The position numbers and the translations under genes were made by a program. Below the pieces are notes generated by a model. That model saw only the letters and a program-made list of their open reading frames with translations, was not told where the DNA came from and ran no database searches. Source: DASQPJ01 sp036268355 (GTDB taxonomy: Bacteria; Actinomycetota; Actinomycetes; Sporichthyales; Sporichthyaceae). Taken from it: DNA of 41,409 nt. Positions 41,381-41,409 of this stretch are shown here, in pieces. The stretch spans positions 1 to 41,409 of the forward strand of contig DATAUG010000072.1 of assembly GCA_036268355.1 (NCBI GenBank), given 5' to 3'. Positions within the stretch are counted from its first letter, which is position 1, and each line of letters starts with the position of its first letter.

Positions 41381-41409
41381 ATGCGCTATCAGTCTACTAC
41401 CGGGCTAGA
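41381..41409 (+). CDS. Start of an unidentified gene cut by the window edge
   Basis: ATG 41381 is six bases after AAGGAAG and reads MRYQSTTGL to the window end. Only nine codons are visible, so nothing can be said of the product. Confidence 0.3.

Overview
The window is chromosomal DNA of a high-GC actinobacterium. Third codon positions are almost all G or C, GTG and TTG starts are common, and the gene order is typical of Actinobacteria: pnp, M16 peptidase, dapB, thyX, dapA, rnj, ftsK, RodZ-like gene, rimO, pgsA, cinA, clgR, then recA, recX, miaB, and later dnaG with a sigma-70 gene. The recA control region carries a perfect actinobacterial LexA box. The genus cannot be fixed from sequence alone; a Frankia/Sporichthya-like lineage is a guess.

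Positions 1-32851 are mostly conserved housekeeping genes on the plus strand. They cover RNA decay (pnp, rnj), lysine/diaminopimelate synthesis (dapB, dapA) around a flavin-dependent thymidylate synthase, chromosome translocation (ftsK), two methylthiotransferases (rimO, miaB), phosphatidylglycerol synthesis (pgsA), the Clp regulator clgR, recombination (recA, recX) and replication priming (dnaG). Set among them are a sortase-type surface protein, a large minus-strand Lhr helicase, an ABC exporter with two permeases, a double-DUF427 protein and a broken DinB-family gene. Gaps between these genes hold short repeats: a 20-bp tandem repeat and a dispersed element in the rnj leader, a 205-bp element with 19-bp inverted ends between pgsA and cinA, and a roughly 90-bp insertion inside the DinB gene that shares a 35-bp block with the rnj leader.

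Positions 32943-34990 begin with tRNA-Asn(GTT) and look like a decayed integration site. They contain an unidentified gene fragment, an excisionase-like helix-turn-helix gene, three tandem 34-bp repeats directly upstream of it, and a frameshifted PucR-type regulator joined to what looks like the start of a helicase gene.

Positions 35000-39690 form an accessory block of six plus-strand genes, nearly all for exported or membrane proteins: a YVTN beta-propeller, an Ig-like secreted protein, a Tat-exported Rieske protein, a DUF2231 membrane protein, a Cu/Zn-SOD-like protein lacking most metal ligands, and a small lipoprotein. The block starts behind an AT-rich TATAAT promoter flanked by imperfect direct repeats. 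It is the best candidate here for an undescribed system, perhaps a cell-envelope redox or metal module, but that function is inferred. The window ends with a minus-strand serine-hydrolase homologue that has lost its catalytic Lys and Tyr, an operator-like palindrome upstream of it, and an apparent new gene start at the edge.
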